From the NCBI RefSeq assembly GCF_019654915.1, contig NZ_BPET01000039.1, positions 1 to 54,880 on the forward strand: 54,880 bases of DNA. The letters are read 5' to 3'. Position numbers and translations under genes: made by a program. The DNA comes from Shewanella sp. MBTL60-007. GTDB taxonomy: Bacteria > Pseudomonadota > Gammaproteobacteria > Enterobacterales > Shewanellaceae. A model generated the notes under the pieces. It was not told the origin of the DNA. It did no database searches and was given only the letters and a program-made list of their open reading frames with translations. Below, one piece after another: positions 52,789 to 54,880 of this stretch (positions are counted from its first letter, which is position 1; each line of letters begins with the position of its first letter).

Positions 52789-54018
52789 ATGAATACCCTC
52801 AGTCCACAGAGGCAAGATGCTAGCGAGATCCGCCTTATTATCAGTTTATCTCTCGCTTCTATGGTTATTTTTATCAATTTATATTTAGTCCAAGGCATGT
52901 TGCCACTGATTGCGGACTCATTTTCTGTAACTAAGAGCCATGCAACGTTATTGCTGTCGGTAACCAGTTTTACCATGGCGTTTTCACTGTTGTTGTTTGC
53001 AGTGCTTTCCGATCGTGTTGGCCGTAAAAAACCTATCCTTATCAGTCTGTATCTCTTAGTTGTACTAGATTTTTGCGCTTTGTTCATTACTGAGTTTAAT
53101 CAATTGATCTTACTGAGAATGCTGCAGGGAGCACTGCTTGCTTCTGTTCCTGCAATGGCGATGGCCTATTTTAAAGATGAATTAGGTAGCAATGCGCTGT
53201 TAAAAGCTGGGGCAATTTATATTGCGGCCAATAGTGTTGGTGGCATTGTTGGGCGTTTGCTAGGTGGGGGGATGGCACAGTATCTAGATTGGCAACAGGC
53301 GATGGCTTTATTAACCGCTGTTTCTTTGAGTGGTACGCTTATTGTGAGTTATCTTTTGCCTAAGAGTCACTTCGTTAAGCCTGAAATTGAATTAGGCCGA
53401 TGGCCGCTAAAGCGCTCAGACTTTAATGGTTTTTGCCACCATTTAGCCGACCCTAAGCTACGGCTTATATACCTTGTCGGTGGACTTGCCTTCATGGTGA
53501 TGGTAAACCAATTTAGCTATATTCAGCTTCATTTGATGGATAGCCCGTTTAAGCTAGGGCGATTTGAAGTGACACTTATTTTCCTTTGCTACCTGAGTGG
53601 AACCTATGCCTCTTATTGTTCGGCTAAATGGGTTGCTGGACTTGGGCTAAAGCGAGTCTTTATCTATTCTGTGCTAGCGCTATTTTCAGGGAGTCTACTC
53701 ACTCTGTTCGATAGTTTAGGGGCGATCTTTGTAGGATTTTTGATCTCGGCCTTTGGTTTCTTCTTAATTCACAGTAGTTGTAATGCATGGGTTGCTTATC
53801 GTGCAAAGGAACACAGAGCAAAAGCGACGGCGCTTTATCTATGTAGCTATTACCTTGGCGCAGCAATAGGTGGTCCCTATTTATTGCCATTTTGGTTGTT
53901 ATGGGGTTGGCAAGGTGTGGTGTTGGGATCGGTGCTGGGCTTAGTGGTACTTAGCTTGGTGGTATTTAAACTGATCCAGCCTAAGTCTGCTTGTGGTCCG
54001 TTAGTGATGGAATCATAG
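52789..54018 (+). CDS. MFS transporter (YnfM-like efflux family)
   Basis: A 409-residue permease with about 12 membrane segments. FAVLSDRVGRKKPILISLYL is the MFS loop 2-3 motif (D-R-x-G-R-K-x). The remaining hydrophobic segments are evenly spread, with a cytoplasmic loop around residues 190-220. The substrate cannot be predicted. It is probably controlled by the divergent LysR protein. Confidence 0.9.
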   Translation: MNTLSPQRQDASEIRLIISLSLASMVIFINLYLVQGMLPLIADSFSVTKSHATLLLSVTSFTMAFSLLLFAVLSDRVGRKKPILISLYLLVVLDFCALFITEFNQLILLRMLQGALLASVPAMAMAYFKDELGSNALLKAGAIYIAANSVGGIVGRLLGGGMAQYLDWQQAMALLTAVSLSGTLIVSYLLPKSHFVKPEIELGRWPLKRSDFNGFCHHLADPKLRLIYLVGGLAFMVMVNQFSYIQLHLMDSPFKLGRFEVTLIFLCYLSGTYASYCSAKWVAGLGLKRVFIYSVLALFSGSLLTLFDSLGAIFVGFLISAFGFFLIHSSCNAWVAYRAKEHRAKATALYLCSYYLGAAIGGPYLLPFWLLWGWQGVVLGSVLGLVVLSLVVFKLIQPKSACGPLVMES

Positions 54019-54107
54019 CTAAATTTGGCAGGAGGGGAAGGGCGCGAGCCTTATTGTTTGTCAGTATGTGATTAAGGCTATAACGACTTAGAGCTGCTGA
54101 CTCCCCT

Positions 54108-54335
54108 CTATTTGTTAGGATTTATCTGTTGCATAACGTGATCGCTAGGTAATAGCTCAAGATGACCGTTTTCATCGAAATACCAACCGGTAATAAAACC
54201 CTTTTGCCGCATTTTGACGAGGTTTTTCATCACTGACTTTGCTTCCACAAGTGCGGTGTCTTGATCGTATTGGTAAGTCAGTTTTAAATAGGCCGCAATA
54301 CTTGCTAATGAAGCTGATTGACTGACATCTGCCAT
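54108..54335 (-). CDS. Small protein of unknown function
   Basis: 75 residues when started at ATG 54335 (MADVSQSASLASIAAYLKLT). The frame extends to 54395, but the extra 20 residues are hydrophobic and have no ribosome site. The predicted fold is two helices with a C-terminal GWYFDENGHLELLPS hairpin. There is no transmembrane segment or Cys. It lies between the MFS gene (convergent) and the tRNA array. I do not recognise a named family. Confidence 0.6.
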   Translation of the reverse strand: MADVSQSASLASIAAYLKLTYQYDQDTALVEAKSVMKNLVKMRQKGFITGWYFDENGHLELLPSDHVMQQINPNK

Positions 54336-54464
54336 AAGGTTTGTCCAACTAAAGGTTATTCTAAAAGAATAGTAGAGAACGTACTTGAGTGACAAAGATA
54401 GGATGGAATTAATTTAAGGTGTTTTATAAAAGGGAAGTTCTAAAAAAAGGGGAAAACTAGAGAA

Positions 54465-54540
54465 TGGTGGTCGATACTGGGCTCGAACCAGTGACCCCCT
54501 CCTTGTAAGGGAGGTGCTCTCCCAGCTGAGCTAATCGACC
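54465..54540 (-). tRNA. tRNA-Val (anticodon TAC), copy 1
   Basis: On the minus strand: GGTCGAT acceptor, GCTC/GAGC D-stem, CCTCC-CTTACAA-GGAGG anticodon arm (TAC), ACTGG-TTCGAGC-CCAGT T-arm, ATCGACC, A, and encoded CCA; 76 bases. All stems pair. Confidence 0.97.
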
Positions 54541-54577
54541 TGGGATTTCATAATGTTTTAATTCTTTATGAAAAGAA

Positions 54578-54653
54578 TGGTGGTCGATACTGGGCTCGAA
54601 CCAGTGACCCCCTCCTTGTAAGGGAGGTGCTCTCCCAGCTGAGCTAATCGACC
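54578..54653 (-). tRNA. tRNA-Val (anticodon TAC), copy 2
   Basis: Identical in sequence to copy 1, separated from it by 37 bases containing ATAATGTTTTAATTCTTTAT. CCA is encoded. Confidence 0.97.
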
Positions 54654-54691
54654 TGGGATTTACATAATGTTTTAATTCTTTATGAAAAGAA

Positions 54692-54767
54692 TGGTGGTCG
54701 ATACTGGGCTCGAACCAGTGACCCCCTCCTTGTAAGGGAGGTGCTCTCCCAGCTGAGCTAATCGACC
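54692..54767 (-). tRNA. tRNA-Val (anticodon TAC), copy 3
   Basis: Identical to copies 1 and 2; spacer of 38 bases, almost identical to the first. Confidence 0.97.
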
Positions 54768-54804
54768 TGGGATTTCACAATGTTTTAATTCTTTATGAAA
54801 AGAA

Positions 54805-54880
54805 TGGTGGTCGATACTGGGCTCGAACCAGTGACCCCCTCCTTGTAAGGGAGGTGCTCTCCCAGCTGAGCTAATCGACC
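54805..54880 (-). tRNA. tRNA-Val (anticodon TAC), copy 4
   Basis: Identical to the others and ends exactly at the last base of the window, so its promoter and any further copies lie outside. Confidence 0.96.

Overview
The window looks like a chromosome segment of a marine gammaproteobacterium, most probably Shewanella. The pointers are the phhA-phhB-tyrR-fumarylacetoacetase-maiA order, a DUF2982-like protein, ElyC, NapF, a TyrR without the sigma-54 contact motif, and tandem tRNA-Val genes. This is inference from gene content; no database search was possible.

Layout. 1-4.0 kb: end of a surface-polysaccharide cluster (DegT-family aminotransferase, WbpM/FlaA1-type membrane dehydratase). 4.2-5.6 kb: a beta-CASP metallo-beta-lactamase nuclease. 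6.2-10.4 kb: nucleotide-sugar genes (ugd, UDP-glucuronate 4-epimerase, rmlC). 10.8-18.8 kb, minus strand: flippase, GT2 glycosyltransferase, a TagA/phosphoglycosyltransferase fusion, a degenerate nucleotidyltransferase, TagD and a TagB/TagF-like enzyme, which suggests a glycan carrying glycerol phosphate. 19.7 kb: a RAYT (REP-associated tyrosine transposase) with its own REPs. 20.9-25.2 kb, minus strand: STAS protein, Wza-like, Wzz-like and Wzy-like export/polymerisation genes. 26.3-34.3 kb: a control module made of an RsbW-like kinase, a receiver-PP2C phosphatase, a PhnD-like sensor protein, a hybrid histidine kinase and a sigma-54 response regulator. 34.5-45.9 kb: PHP phosphatase, RmlD-like reductase, Wzi, CysQ, ROK kinase, ElyC, DUF2982-like, bactofilin, NapF, galE and galU. 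46.4-51.6 kb: Phe/Tyr catabolism. 51.7-54.4 kb: a LysR/MFS pair and a small protein. 54.5-54.9 kb: four identical tRNA-Val(TAC) genes.

How it fits together. The STAS, PP2C-receiver, RsbW, hybrid kinase and sigma-54 regulator genes resemble the partner-switching plus sigma-54 control of the Vibrio fischeri syp biofilm locus. I found -24/-12 promoter matches (TGGC-N8-TGC pattern) in front of the STAS operon, the PP2C operon and the phnD-like/kinase operon, and a weaker one in front of the TagA/PGT operon. The window therefore reads as a self-contained, sigma-54-driven exopolysaccharide system with its own switch.

The strangest feature is the DNA between genes. Eleven intergenic blocks from 5.6 to 43.9 kb are built from a small vocabulary of mini-hairpin words (GGCC-loop-GGCC, GTGAC-loop-GTCAC, GTCGC-loop-GCGAC and others) separated by CTAG, CGAG or ACGG spacers. 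The left part of a block carries one orientation and the right part the other. Stem changes are compensated, loops vary, and several neighbouring genes end inside the repeat. True RAYT-associated REP/BIME elements are embedded in some blocks, but the other words have no visible mobile enzyme. The blocks are absent from the catabolic/tRNA end of the window.
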